IMG/VR virus record: IMGVR_UViG_3300017917_003289
Coordinates: 1-52,195 of that record
Direction: 5' to 3' (one strand)
Source: a virus
Length of the DNA stretch: 52,195 bases
A program made the translations under genes and the position numbers. The notes under the pieces were generated by a model, which was not told the DNA's origin, did not search any database, and saw nothing but the letters and a program-made list of their open reading frames with translations. Shown in pieces: positions 4,914 to 13,526 of the stretch. Numbering within the stretch: the first letter of the stretch is position 1; the number at the start of each line of letters is the position of its first letter.

Positions 4914-5054
4914 AATCCCGCCGGTTAAGCGTGATGACGCTGGTCCCATAGGCCAGAAGGTCGGCGTGGGTTGGGGGTTCCCGGCCGCCGGCGCCTGTGC
5001 TACAGTCCACACCACTGATATTCCAGACAGTGCTCGCACTGAGGAGGTAGTCGA

Positions 5055-5603
5055 TTGCACGCATCCATCAACGCTGACCAGCTGCTTCGCAGCCTGGCCC
5101 TCTCCATTGCCAGAAACAACGTGGGTGCCATGCTCCCACTGCACACGGTGCTCGCTTCAGAGGGGTTGGTGCAGTCCGAGTACGACGAAATCGCCAAGAA
5201 CCCCCAGTTTCAGACCTACGTCACCCAGTACGAGGCCGAACTCAAGGAGTCAGGGTTCTCTTTTGCGGCAAAGAGCAGGGTTCTGGCTGAGGATTTGCTG
5301 CCTGTGGCCTACCACATGGCCCGCGACGTGGACGTTCCGGCCGCAACCAGGGCAAAAATGATCGAAAACCTGGTCGAATGGGGTGATCTGAAGCCCAAAA
5401 ACAGCAGTTTGCAGGCCCAAGGCCCCGGTTTTTCGATCACTTTTAACATCCCGAGTACCCAAAATACGCCCCCGCAGACCATCGTTTTGGAGGCGGAAAC
5501 CCCGGAAAAACCCTCGAAAACTGACCAAAAACTGACAAAAACGCCCATTTTTGTCCTTGAAGAGCCCGAGGATTACGTCTACGCAGGGGATGACATCCTG
5601 TGA
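5055..5603 (+). CDS. Probable terminase small subunit
   Basis: This 182-residue protein lies directly before the large terminase and overlaps it by four bases, the usual place of the small subunit that recognises phage DNA for packaging. The first 110 residues are helical and could form a DNA-binding and oligomerisation core; the last 60 are Pro-, Thr- and Lys-rich and end in an acidic tail (EEPEDYVYAGDDIL). The start is a TTG at 5055, chosen because GAGGAGG sits 7 bases upstream and no ATG fits. The sequence itself shows no diagnostic motif, so the name rests mainly on position and size. Confidence 0.6.
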   Translation: MHASINADQLLRSLALSIARNNVGAMLPLHTVLASEGLVQSEYDEIAKNPQFQTYVTQYEAELKESGFSFAAKSRVLAEDLLPVAYHMARDVDVPAATRAKMIENLVEWGDLKPKNSSLQAQGPGFSITFNIPSTQNTPPQTIVLEAETPEKPSKTDQKLTKTPIFVLEEPEDYVYAGDDIL

Positions 5604-7045
5604 GCATCAACTACACCCCGGTGCCGAGCGTCACCCCTTACCTCCTCTCTGACAAATTCCAGAGCTTCATCATTGGGCCGGTGGGTTCCACGAAGACGAC
5701 TGCGTCTCTGATGAAGATTCCGCTGGAGGCCAAGAAGATGGCCAAGTGCCAGGACGGCATCCGACGTTCGCGGTGCGCGGTCGTTCGCAACACGCGGCAA
5801 ATGTTGCTGGACTCGACCATCAAGGACTTCCTGAACCTGTTCCCCGAGGGGCAGGCCGGGGTGTACATGCGCACCGAGCTCAAGTACATCCTCAAGTTCG
5901 ACGATGTGGAGTGCGAGGTGCTGTTCCGGGGCCTGGATGACGCCGACGACGTGCGCCGGCTGCTGTCGCTGCAGCTCTCGTTCGCCATGGTTGACGAGGT
6001 GCGGGAGATCAACGCGGACGTGTTCGACGCGCTCACTGGTCGTGTGGGGCGGTATCCCAACGGCATGCTCGTGCCGCATCGGCCGCAGTGGGGCGTCGAC
6101 GAGAAAGGCAACCCGGTCCAGGGCTGCGTGGACGACTACGGCAACCAGATGAAGAAAGTCTGGGGGGCGACCAACCCGCCGGACCTCGACAGCCACTGGG
6201 AACAGTACTTCACCAACGCCAACGAGGACAAAGTCCACGTGACCATCCAGCCCAGCGGCCGCTCACCCGAGGCCGACTGGATCAAGCACCTGCCCAGCGG
6301 CTACTACGACGACCTGCAGGTCGGCAAGAGTGAGGACTGGATCGACGTGTACATCGACGGCAAGTGGGGCAAGAGCCTCAGCGGCACGCCGGTGTACGAC
6401 AAGACCTTCGTGCCAGACTTCCACGTGGCCAAGGAAGAGCTCAAGGCAGTAGGCAACGCAGACTACCCCATCACGATCGGCATGGACTTCGGGCGCACAC
6501 CGTCAGCCGTGTTCATGCAGCGCGATCCACGCGGGCGGGTTCTCATACTGAGCGAAATCACCTCGGACAACATGGGCCTGGAGACGTTCATCAACACCAA
6601 GCTCAACCCGCACGTGGCCACACACTACCCCGGGCACACGTTCGTCGTGGCGCCGGACCCGGCCGGGTACGCCAAGACCCAGGCCAGTGAGATGAGCCTC
6701 GTCGACCAGCTGCGAGACGCCGGGTTCCAGTGCGCGCGGCCGCCCACCAACGACCCGGACAAGCGGATTCAGGCAGTGGAGCGCCTGCTGAACCAGCAGC
6801 TCGAGGGCAAGGCCATGTTCCTCGTCGACCCGGGGTGCACCCAGCTCATCAAGGGCTTCAGGTCCGGGTACCGGTACAAGGTCAAGAAGAACGGCGAGAT
6901 GGAAGACAAGCCGGACAAGAACGAGTTCAGCCACGTGCACGACGCGCTGCAGTACGGCTGCGCGGTCATTGACATGAACATCCGGGGCTTCGGGCAGCGC
7001 ACACAGCGGCGGGAGATCAGGAAAGCAAGCTACCGCTATGCTTGA
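5600..7045 (+). CDS. terL: Terminase large subunit
   Basis: This 481-residue packaging motor and headful nuclease contains both expected domains. The ATPase shows GPVGSTKT (Walker A, residues 26-33), hydrophobic FAMVDE (Walker B, D132-E133) and GATNPP (coupling motif, 189-194). The RNase H-like nuclease shows acidic residues in GMDFGRT (D296), APDPAG (D353) and HVHDAL (D448). The start is a GTG at 5600 overlapping the stop of the small subunit. Length is normal for the family. It cuts and pumps concatemeric DNA into the prohead through the portal encoded next. The closest known groups cannot be named without a search. Confidence 0.92.
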   Translation: MSINYTPVPSVTPYLLSDKFQSFIIGPVGSTKTTASLMKIPLEAKKMAKCQDGIRRSRCAVVRNTRQMLLDSTIKDFLNLFPEGQAGVYMRTELKYILKFDDVECEVLFRGLDDADDVRRLLSLQLSFAMVDEVREINADVFDALTGRVGRYPNGMLVPHRPQWGVDEKGNPVQGCVDDYGNQMKKVWGATNPPDLDSHWEQYFTNANEDKVHVTIQPSGRSPEADWIKHLPSGYYDDLQVGKSEDWIDVYIDGKWGKSLSGTPVYDKTFVPDFHVAKEELKAVGNADYPITIGMDFGRTPSAVFMQRDPRGRVLILSEITSDNMGLETFINTKLNPHVATHYPGHTFVVAPDPAGYAKTQASEMSLVDQLRDAGFQCARPPTNDPDKRIQAVERLLNQQLEGKAMFLVDPGCTQLIKGFRSGYRYKVKKNGEMEDKPDKNEFSHVHDALQYGCAVIDMNIRGFGQRTQRREIRKASYRYA

Positions 7046-7069
7046 CCATTGACCCCTCGGGGGTACAAT
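7042..7069 (+). promoter_or_regulatory. Candidate promoter ahead of the portal gene
   Basis: TTGACC (7042-7047), a 16-bp spacer and TACAAT (7064-7069), one mismatch in each hexamer. It lies at the end of the terminase gene, and transcription would begin near 7076, 20 bases before the chosen portal start. Confidence 0.45.
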
Positions 7070-7095
7070 TTCGGCAATTTCTGAACGGGACCGCC

Positions 7096-9186
7096 ATGAA
7101 CCTTGGACTCGCCATCATCCCTGTCGCCACCGCGGCTGACATCGAGGCGCAGCAAAAGCGCAACACTGAGACGCAGGCCAAGCCGGTCATTCAGGGGCTC
7201 GCCGCGCATGTGAAAAAGCGCTGGGAGTCTGCGCGAGAAGCCAAGCGAACCATCGAGGAGCGCATGCTCCAGGGCCTGCGTCAGCGCAACGGCCAGTACG
7301 ACCCGGACATCGAGGCCGAGATCAAGAAGCAAGGTGGCTCGGACATCTACATCAACCTCAGCTCAGTCAAGTGCCGCGCTGCAACCAGCTGGCTGCGTGA
7401 TACTCTGCTGGGCACTGGCGCCGACAAGCCCTGGGGGCTCGAGCCCACACCCGAGGCCACACTGCCGCCCGAGGTGATCCAGGCTCTGCAAGCCAAGATG
7501 GCCCAGCAGCTCATGATGATCATGGAAGCCGGGCAGACGCCGCCGGACCCAGAGCAGCTGCGCCAGGTAGCGCTGCAGATGAAAGACTCCATGATGCGCG
7601 AGATGCAGGAAGAGGCGCAGCAGCGCGTCGACCGCATGGAACGCAAGATGGAAGACCAACTCGTCGAGGGCGGCTGGATCAAGGCGCTCAACGAGTTCCT
7701 CGACGACATCGTCACTTTCCCCTTCGCCGTGCTCAAGGGCCCGGTCAAGCGCAAGCGCAAGACACTCAAGTGGGCCAACGGCAAGCTCGTCCCCGCTGAA
7801 GAAATCCGCAACGAGTGGGAGCGCGTCGATCCGTTCCTGTTCTACTGGGCCCCGTGGTCCTCGGACGTCAACGACGGCTTCATCATCGAGCGCCACAAGC
7901 TCACCCGCGAAGACCTCCAAGCCTTGCTGGGCGTGCCTGGCTACAACGACGACGCCATCCGCGCCGTGCTTCAGGACTTCGACCAAGGCAGCCTTAACGA
8001 GTGGCTCTGGACCGACAGCGCGCAGTCTGTCGCAGAGGGCAAAGACACCACGCAGACCATCTTCACCACTGACCTCATCGAAGCCTTGCAGCTGTGGGAC
8101 TCGGTCGAGGGCAAGGTGCTGCGTGAGTGGGGCCTGTCGAACAAAGAGATTCCTGATCCGACGCTGACCTACCCGTGCGAAGTGTGGTTAATTGGCAACA
8201 CTGTGATCCGCGCGGTGCTCAACTATGACCAGCTCGGTCGCAAGCCCTACTACGTCACGTCGTACGAGAAGGTCCCCGGCGCCATCGCCGGCAAGGGCGT
8301 GACTGATTTGTGCCGCGACTCGCAGGCCATGGTGAACGCCTCGGCCCGCTCGCTGGCCAACAACATGGGCATCAGCTCCGGCCCACAGGTGGGTGTGAAC
8401 GTCTCGCGCCTACCGCCGGGCGAGGACATCACCGAGATGTACCCCTGGAAAATCTGGCAGTTCCAGAGCAGCGAGTTCAACGACGGCAGCCAGCCGCTGA
8501 GCTTCTTCCAGCCGGGCAGCAACGCCAACGAGCTCATGGCCGTGTTCGAGAAGTTCAGCGCTCGCGCTGATGAGGACACCATGATCCCGCGCTACATGAC
8601 CGGTGAGTCCAGCCCTGGCGCCGGCCGCACGTCGTCGGGCCTGTCGATGCTCATCAGCAACGCCGGCAAGGGCATCAAGCAGGTCATCACGAACATCGAC
8701 CAGAACGTCATCGTGCCTTGTATCGAGCGGCTGTATCAGGACAACCTGCGCTATGCCCAGGACCCGGACCTGGTCGGCGATGTCCGCGCTGTGGCCCGTG
8801 GCGCCACGAGCCTGGTGGTCAAGGAAGCCGAGGCCGTGCGCCGCAACGAGTTCCTCACCCTGGTGCTCAACAGCCCGGTGGCTCAGCAGATTGTTGGCAT
8901 GGACGGCGCGGCCGAGCTGCTGCGCGAGCAGGCCCGCAACCTGGCTGGCAACGTGGACCGCATCGTGCCCAACCGCCCGACCGTGACAGCCATGCAGCAG
9001 CTCCAGCAGCAGAACATGCAGCTGCAGCAACAGATCGAAGCCATGATGGGCGCTGCGCAGGAAGTCCTGAACGCGCCCGCAGGTGGAGTGACACAGGGCC
9101 CGGCGCCCAAGAACATGCTCCCGGACGGCAGCCAGGTTGGCGGTCGCGAAGGAAATTTCGTGTCGCCGCGCCCGAACATGCGTTGA
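7096..9186 (+). CDS. Portal protein
   Basis: This protein of about 696 residues sits between terminase and scaffold, where the dodecameric portal through which DNA enters and leaves the head is expected. Visible features are a long charged helical region with Met- and Gln-rich coils (about 115-200), a mixed alpha/beta core with SYEKVPGAIAGKGVTDLCRD (about 390-409), and TGESSPGAGRTSSGLSMLI. The C-terminus (about 630-660) is Gln-rich and coiled. Large podovirus portals have this size and a similar helical C-terminal barrel. ATG 7096 is preferred over a TTG at 7042, which has no ribosome site and would overlap terL; GGGA lies 6 bases before 7096. Confidence 0.85.
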   Translation: MNLGLAIIPVATAADIEAQQKRNTETQAKPVIQGLAAHVKKRWESAREAKRTIEERMLQGLRQRNGQYDPDIEAEIKKQGGSDIYINLSSVKCRAATSWLRDTLLGTGADKPWGLEPTPEATLPPEVIQALQAKMAQQLMMIMEAGQTPPDPEQLRQVALQMKDSMMREMQEEAQQRVDRMERKMEDQLVEGGWIKALNEFLDDIVTFPFAVLKGPVKRKRKTLKWANGKLVPAEEIRNEWERVDPFLFYWAPWSSDVNDGFIIERHKLTREDLQALLGVPGYNDDAIRAVLQDFDQGSLNEWLWTDSAQSVAEGKDTTQTIFTTDLIEALQLWDSVEGKVLREWGLSNKEIPDPTLTYPCEVWLIGNTVIRAVLNYDQLGRKPYYVTSYEKVPGAIAGKGVTDLCRDSQAMVNASARSLANNMGISSGPQVGVNVSRLPPGEDITEMYPWKIWQFQSSEFNDGSQPLSFFQPGSNANELMAVFEKFSARADEDTMIPRYMTGESSPGAGRTSSGLSMLISNAGKGIKQVITNIDQNVIVPCIERLYQDNLRYAQDPDLVGDVRAVARGATSLVVKEAEAVRRNEFLTLVLNSPVAQQIVGMDGAAELLREQARNLAGNVDRIVPNRPTVTAMQQLQQQNMQLQQQIEAMMGAAQEVLNAPAGGVTQGPAPKNMLPDGSQVGGREGNFVSPRPNMR

Positions 9187-9211
9187 CTGGCCAAAATACC
9201 AGTGGTATAAA
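9183..9211 (+). promoter_or_regulatory. Strong extended -10 promoter for the small gene at 9218
   Basis: TTGACT (9183-9188), a 17-bp spacer and TATAAA (9206-9211) with TGG just before the -10. This is the best host-type promoter in the late region. Transcription should start at about 9217-9219, on or next to the ATG at 9218. Confidence 0.7.
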
Positions 9212-9217
9212 CGCAAC

Positions 9218-9460
9218 ATGAAGATTTTTGTGGGCCTCAAGCCCGATCGGCAGCAGATGCAAGCGCTCATGCGCTGCAAGCTGCCAGAAAGCGAGCAGTT
9301 GTTGGCGTTGTTCCGCGCCAGGCTGGAGGAGACGAAGTCTGCTCTGGTTGTGGCGGACGACTACCACCGCATCTGCAAACTTCAAGGTCGTGCGGAGGTC
9401 CTCGCAGATTTCCTCGAGGCGGTTGAGAAATCGTCCGAGGTTTTCGACCGGATCAAGTGA
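9218..9460 (+). CDS. Small protein in a moron-like cassette, 80 residues
   Basis: The protein starts MKIFVGLKPDRQQMQALMRC and is mostly helical, with the character of a small soluble domain; I recognise no family. The start at 9218 has no Shine-Dalgarno sequence but lies at the predicted transcription start of a strong promoter, so the mRNA may be leaderless. A hairpin terminator overlaps the stop codon. Promoter, gene and terminator inserted between portal and scaffold match the layout of a moron, an independently expressed accessory gene. A structural or assembly role remains possible, since small genes do occur at this position. Confidence 0.7.
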   Translation: MKIFVGLKPDRQQMQALMRCKLPESEQLLALFRARLEETKSALVVADDYHRICKLQGRAEVLADFLEAVEKSSEVFDRIK

Positions 9461-9470
9461 TCCGATTTTT
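9449..9470 (+). terminator. Terminator of the small cassette
   Basis: CGGATC-AAGT-GATCCG followed by ATTTTT. The stem is only 6-7 bp, so strength is moderate. The stop codon TGA (9458-9460) is in the hairpin. Confidence 0.55.
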
Positions 9471-9545
9471 GTAGTCCGAGCAAACCATTACGCGTAGGCA
9501 GACCGCAGTAGGAGCCGAAACGGAGTTGGAGCTTTAGGAGTAATG

Positions 9546-10517
9546 ATGGCATTGCCTAAACAAGTTGAAGCCCAGTTGAAAGAGATTGAGGCGATCGAAA
9601 AGCAGCTGATGCAGCCCGCCGAGGCCCCTGCACCCCAACCGCAGGACCCGCCCGCAGACCCCGCACCGGCAGAGCCCACCGACCCGAAACCTGCTGACCC
9701 TGAGCCTAAGCCTGTTGAGCCGACGCCAGCCCCAGCTGAACCGACCGTAGCGGAAGAGAAATGGGAGCAGAAGTACAAGACCCTCAAGGGTATGTACGAC
9801 GCCGAAGTTCCTCGCTTGCACGCGGAGCTGCGCGAACTCAAGGCCACTGTGGAGTCTCTCCGCAAGGCCACTGAGACCAAGCCAGCCGAGCCGACCAAGC
9901 CCGCAGCACCCGAGAAGCTGGTTACCGATGAAGATGTTGCAGCATTTGGCCAGGACCTGATTGAGGTCCAGCGCAAAGTTGCACGCGAAGTCGCAGCCGA
10001 GTTCCGCAAGGACATCGACGATCTGCGAGCCGAGAACGCCACGCTGCGCGAGCAGCTGACCAAGACCGGCACACAGGTAGTCGAGGCCACCTTCGAGCAG
10101 CGCCTGCACCGTTTGGTGCCGGACTTCGACACGGTGAACACCGATCCCAAATGGGTCGAGTGGCTCAACGAAGTCGATCCCCTGCTTCGAGGCCCGCGGA
10201 AGATGGTCGCGCAAGACGCGTTCAACCGAGGCGACGCTGAAGCCGTGGCAGACTACGTGAAGCTGTTCAAACAAGCGACAGCCCCCGTGGAGCCAACGCC
10301 GAAAGTGGCCGAAGAACTGGAACGTCAGATTCAGCCGAGTCGCAGCGCCTCGAGCGCCCAGACACCTTCGCCCAAGGGCAAGGTCTACTCGACCGGGGAC
10401 ATTGACAAGATGTTCCAGAAGGTCGCGCAGCTGGGCAACCAAGGCAAAGTCGACGAAGCACGCAAACTTGAAGCTGAAATTGATGCTGCCTACATGGAAG
10501 GCCGGGTAACCGCCTGA
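9546..10517 (+). CDS. Scaffolding protein
   Basis: This protein of about 323 residues lies directly before the major capsid gene. It has a Pro/Ala/Glu-rich low-complexity N-terminal region (about 20-75), a long charged coiled-coil region (about 78-190, including LREQLTKTGTQVVEATFEQR) and a more basic C-terminal helical segment (about 255-323) that could bind coat subunits. This acidic, helical build is typical of internal scaffolds that guide procapsid assembly and then leave. ATG 9546 is 5 bases after AGGAG; an ATG at 9543 is too close to the ribosome site. No protease motif is seen. Confidence 0.8.
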   Translation: MALPKQVEAQLKEIEAIEKQLMQPAEAPAPQPQDPPADPAPAEPTDPKPADPEPKPVEPTPAPAEPTVAEEKWEQKYKTLKGMYDAEVPRLHAELRELKATVESLRKATETKPAEPTKPAAPEKLVTDEDVAAFGQDLIEVQRKVAREVAAEFRKDIDDLRAENATLREQLTKTGTQVVEATFEQRLHRLVPDFDTVNTDPKWVEWLNEVDPLLRGPRKMVAQDAFNRGDAEAVADYVKLFKQATAPVEPTPKVAEELERQIQPSRSASSAQTPSPKGKVYSTGDIDKMFQKVAQLGNQGKVDEARKLEAEIDAAYMEGRVTA

Positions 10518-10520
10518 CGT

Positions 10521-10557
10521 GAGGAGCAGCTCGATGACCAACCTGTTTTATTTTTAG
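10521..10557 (+). promoter_or_regulatory. Possible 7-codon leader peptide before the capsid gene
   Basis: GAGGAG (10521-10526) precedes ATG 10534 and a 7-codon frame (MTNLFYF) whose TAG stop (10555-10557) is built into the AGGAGG ribosome site of the capsid gene. Ribosomes ending there could reload on the capsid start. It may also be chance. Confidence 0.35.
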
Positions 10558-10566
10558 GAGGCCAAA

Positions 10567-11568
10567 ATGGCTGCTGTTTTCCCCGTCCAATCGCCGTTCA
10601 ACACGAACCCCTCGTACTCCGGCGCCTTCATCCCCACCCTGTGGTCCGGCAAGCTGCTGGCCAAGTTCTACCAGAACACCATGCTGTCGGAGATTGCCAA
10701 CACCGACTACGAAGGTGAGCTGAAGAACCAAGGCGATACCATCCGTATCCGCCTGGCTCCGTCCATCAGCATCAGCGACTACACCGCTGGTATGAACCTG
10801 AACTACGAAGTGCCCACCCCGATCTTCCAAGACATGCAGGTCAACAAGGGCAAGTACTTCGGCGTGCAGGTCAACGACGTGCTGGCCTATCAGTCTGACA
10901 TGAACCTGATGAACATGTTCACTGAAGACGCCGCCAAGCAGCTGAAGATCGCCATCGAGAACGAAGTGTTCTTCAACAACTTCGTGACCGAAGGTCCCGC
11001 TGCTGCCAACGAAGGCGCTACCGCTGGTGCCATCTCGGCCGCCTACGACCTGGGCACTGACACTGCTCCGATCAACCAGGCTACTCCCGAGAACGTCCTG
11101 AAGGCCATCCTGCGTATGTCCACCGTGCTGGACGAGCAGAACGTGCCTGAAGACGGCCGCTGGCTGGTCATGACCCCGTTCGATCGTCACCTGCTGATGC
11201 AATCGAACCTGGCCCAGGCCTACTTCACCGGCGACGCCTCCAGCACCATCCGCACTGGCAAGATCGGCATGATCGACCGCTTCACGGTCTACGTGTCGAA
11301 CCTGCTGCCGCGCGGCGCTGCTGGCAAGGCACTGGTTGCTGGTCTGACCGACCCGGCCACCGGTGGTTCTGTGTCCAACGCCAAGGCCCGTCGTCTGATG
11401 GTCGCTGGTACCAAGGCTGCCAACTCGTTCGCCATGACCGTGAACAAGACCGAGCCGCTGCGTAACCAGACCGACTTCGGCGACATCGTCCGCGGCCTGG
11501 CTGTGTACGGCCGCAAGGTGGTCAAGCCCGAGGCAATGGTTATCGCTCAGGTTGGCTCTGCTACCTGA
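10567..11568 (+). CDS. Major capsid protein
   Basis: This 333-residue protein directly follows the scaffold and is followed by a strong terminator, as is usual for the most abundant virion protein. The ribosome site AGGAGG lies 6 bases before the ATG. The opening (GAFIPTLWSGKLLAKFYQNT, residues 19-38) and the central QGDTIRIR, YEVPTPIFQDM and KGKYFGVQVNDV strands resemble coat proteins of podoviruses with the HK97 fold. It forms the icosahedral shell around the DNA. Codon use looks strongly optimised, with repeated GGC, CTG and ACC. The name rests on position, size and remembered similarity. Confidence 0.88.
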   Translation: MAAVFPVQSPFNTNPSYSGAFIPTLWSGKLLAKFYQNTMLSEIANTDYEGELKNQGDTIRIRLAPSISISDYTAGMNLNYEVPTPIFQDMQVNKGKYFGVQVNDVLAYQSDMNLMNMFTEDAAKQLKIAIENEVFFNNFVTEGPAAANEGATAGAISAAYDLGTDTAPINQATPENVLKAILRMSTVLDEQNVPEDGRWLVMTPFDRHLLMQSNLAQAYFTGDASSTIRTGKIGMIDRFTVYVSNLLPRGAAGKALVAGLTDPATGGSVSNAKARRLMVAGTKAANSFAMTVNKTEPLRNQTDFGDIVRGLAVYGRKVVKPEAMVIAQVGSAT

Positions 11569-11581
11569 TCGGTGATACAGT

Positions 11582-11609
11582 AAAGGGGCCCTTCGGGGCC
11601 CCTTTCTAC
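11582..11609 (+). terminator. Terminator after the capsid gene with C(UUCG)G loop
   Basis: AAAGGGGCCC and GGGCCCCTTT form a 10-bp stem closed by the very stable UUCG tetraloop. It is followed only by TTTCTACTT, so partial termination is likely: high capsid expression with read-through to the tail genes. Confidence 0.8.
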
Positions 11610-11623
11610 TTCTGGAGACCCAC

Positions 11624-11893
11624 ATGACTGCATCCGAACTGATGGCCCACCTCGGCGCCGAAATCCTCAGCAACAAAGTACGCCACCCGCAGACTGGCGT
11701 TGTGCTGGCGCGCGTTGAGGGTAGCGAGCTGGAACTTACCCCCGAGGGTATTGAAGTCGCAGCCAGCTTGCCCGCAAAAACCACTCGCGCCAAGGCAGCG
11801 CCTGCGGTAGAATCTGTCGAAGTAGCCTCCGACGCCTCTGACGCAAGCGCACCCGCGGAGGCCTCTCCGCCCGACGCCGCCCCTGCTGAGTGA
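11624..11893 (+). CDS. Small capsid-adjacent protein, 89 residues
   Basis: The first 45 residues (MTASELMAHLGAEILSNKVR, then VLARVEGSELELTPEG) look like a small folded domain. The rest is an Ala/Pro/Glu-rich acidic tail. It has a good ribosome site (GGAG). It lies between the capsid gene and the first adaptor. A capsid decoration or head-completion role is possible from position only. Confidence 0.65.
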   Translation: MTASELMAHLGAEILSNKVRHPQTGVVLARVEGSELELTPEGIEVAASLPAKTTRAKAAPAVESVEVASDASDASAPAEASPPDAAPAE

Positions 11894-11900
11894 GGATTGA

Positions 11901-12578
11901 ATGGCCACCGTCAAAGTCGTAGACATCATCACAAGGGCTAAGACGCTCTTGCAAGACACCACTTCTGTTCGGTGGCCCGTTACAGAGCTGCAGCTGTGGC
12001 TCAATGACGCTTACCGGGACGTGGTCAATCTGCGCCCGGACTCAAACACCCAGACCGGCACGTTCACCTGCGCCGCAGGCGCGCGCCAGGTTCTGACCAC
12101 CGGGTTCGCCAACGCACTGCGACTCATCGACGTGGTGCGCAACGTGGCCTCCGGCTCCGCCAAGGGCGCCGTTCGGCTGATCAGCCGCCAAGTGCTCGAT
12201 GACCAGCGCCGCAACTGGTACGCCGAGACTGGCACGGTCGACGTCCAACACTACATGTTCGACGCGCGGCTGCCCAAAGAGTTTCTTGTCTACCCCCCGG
12301 CCACTACCAGCGCGCAGCTCGAGGTAGTCTACTCCTCTGTGCCGCTTGGCCACACGTTGACTGAGTCGCAGCTCAACAACACAGCGACCGCGGAGGTCAT
12401 CAGGATTGACGACAGCTACGCCGGCGCGCTGCTCGATTACATCTTGTACCGCGCGTACAGCAAGGACGCGGGTTACGCCGCCAACGCGCAGCGCGCGGTA
12501 GCGCACTTCCAGGCCTTCCAGAACGCTCTGGGTGTAAAGGGGCAGGCTGAGGCCGCGTCGCAACCTGGAGCAGCATAA
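11901..12578 (+). CDS. Head-tail adaptor protein (DUF6682-like)
   Basis: This 225-residue protein begins MATVKVVDIITRAKTLLQDT, followed by RWPVTELQLWLNDAYRDVV and later RAYSKDAGYAANAQRAVAHF. This pattern matches the phage adaptor family annotated DUF6682, which sits after the capsid gene in podovirus-like genomes and is thought to join portal and tail. The ribosome site is GAGGA. The last base of its stop codon is the first base of the next ATG, so the two adaptor-like proteins are translated together. The family match is from memory. Confidence 0.75.
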   Translation: MATVKVVDIITRAKTLLQDTTSVRWPVTELQLWLNDAYRDVVNLRPDSNTQTGTFTCAAGARQVLTTGFANALRLIDVVRNVASGSAKGAVRLISRQVLDDQRRNWYAETGTVDVQHYMFDARLPKEFLVYPPATTSAQLEVVYSSVPLGHTLTESQLNNTATAEVIRIDDSYAGALLDYILYRAYSKDAGYAANAQRAVAHFQAFQNALGVKGQAEAASQPGAA

Positions 12579-13201
12579 TGGCCAAGACCTGGGACGACTT
12601 CCTCCCGCTGCTGCGTCCGCATCTTCCGAGCTGCCCGGACATCACGATCAAACTGCACATCGCAGAGGTCGCTGCCGACTTTTTCGCCCGCACGTACCTT
12701 TGGCGTGACAACATCGACGCGATCTACCTGGCCCCTAACCAGATCGAGTACGACTTGGACGCAGAAGCTGTGGTCGAGGACGTTATCGCCGTCACCTACG
12801 GCGACCGCGTCTTGGATCGCACAGACGCCCGACTGCTGCCTCACAATCGCCTCACAGAGACTGGCGAGCCCCAGATGTACTGGGTCCACGCCGACAACAC
12901 CATCCGCGTCCACCCGGTGCCTGATCTCCGCGCCAAGTTGACTGTGTCCGCTGTGCTCAAGCCAAGCCGCACAGGCACTGGTGTTGAGGACTGGATTTAC
13001 GAGACCTGGGCCGACGCCATCATCGACGGAACCATCGCCAAGATCGCCATGATTCCGGGCAAGGACTGGACCGACGTGGCCATGGCCGAGAGCCGCCGCG
13101 CCATGTACGAGCGCGCTATCGTTAACGCCCGCATTCGAGATTTCCGTGGCGTACGCCTTACCGTGCGCCAGCGCCCTGTTGTGAGGAAGCACTATGGCTG
13201 A
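12578..13201 (+). CDS. Second connector or tail-adaptor protein, 207 residues
   Basis: The protein begins MAKTWDDFLPLLRPHLPSCP and has a helical N-terminus, a beta-rich middle (NQIEYDLDAEAVVEDVIAVT) and a basic C-terminus (RLTVRQRPVVRKHYG). Size, composition and its place directly after the DUF6682-like adaptor suggest a second ring protein of the head-tail connector or tail tube. It overlaps both neighbours by a few bases. No diagnostic motif is recognised, so the role is inferred from gene order. Confidence 0.6.
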   Translation: MAKTWDDFLPLLRPHLPSCPDITIKLHIAEVAADFFARTYLWRDNIDAIYLAPNQIEYDLDAEAVVEDVIAVTYGDRVLDRTDARLLPHNRLTETGEPQMYWVHADNTIRVHPVPDLRAKLTVSAVLKPSRTGTGVEDWIYETWADAIIDGTIAKIAMIPGKDWTDVAMAESRRAMYERAIVNARIRDFRGVRLTVRQRPVVRKHYG

Positions 13202-13526
13202 GAAGATCAAACTGGTCCAGGGCGACACCAAGCCCGCGCTGGTGTGCAACATCACGGACGAGACCACTGGGCTACCGATCGGGCTGACTGGCGCCACCGT
13301 GCGCCTGAAGTTCCGCGCTGCTGGGGCCACTACTCTCACCGCTACGGTTACTGGTTCGGTAACTGACGGCCCCAACGGGCAGGTTGTGTTCTATCCGGCG
13401 TCCGCCCCTGAGATGCTCCAGGGCGAACCTGGTGACTACGAGGGTGAGATCGAGATCACCTTCGGCGACAGCACCGTTCAGACGGTCTACGACCTGCTGA
13501 AGTTCAAGGTCCGTGAGGACTTCTGA
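13194..13526 (+). CDS. Small beta-sandwich structural protein (BppU N-terminal-like)
   Basis: This 110-residue, mainly beta protein opens with IKLVQGDTKPALVCNITDET, then GATVRLKFRAAG, and ends with GEPGDYEGEIEITFG. This is the layout of the small immunoglobulin-like domain at the N-terminus of baseplate protein BppU and of related phage proteins. It would attach a fibre or the next repeat protein to the particle. The ribosome site is GAGGAAG. It overlaps the previous gene by 8 bases and the next gene by one. Confidence 0.6.
   Translation: MAEKIKLVQGDTKPALVCNITDETTGLPIGLTGATVRLKFRAAGATTLTATVTGSVTDGPNGQVVFYPASAPEMLQGEPGDYEGEIEITFGDSTVQTVYDLLKFKVREDF

Larger units (their letters stand above)
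4631..5054. other. Divergent control region between early and late genes
   Basis: No supported gene is seen. Leftward it holds the promoter at 4697-4725 and a CCTACTATCA element (4764-4755). The centre is a C/G-rich tract with the palindrome ACCCCCATGGGGGT (4777-4790). Rightward it holds a host-type promoter (4884-4913) and a leader of about 135 bases before the first late gene. Confidence 0.6.
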
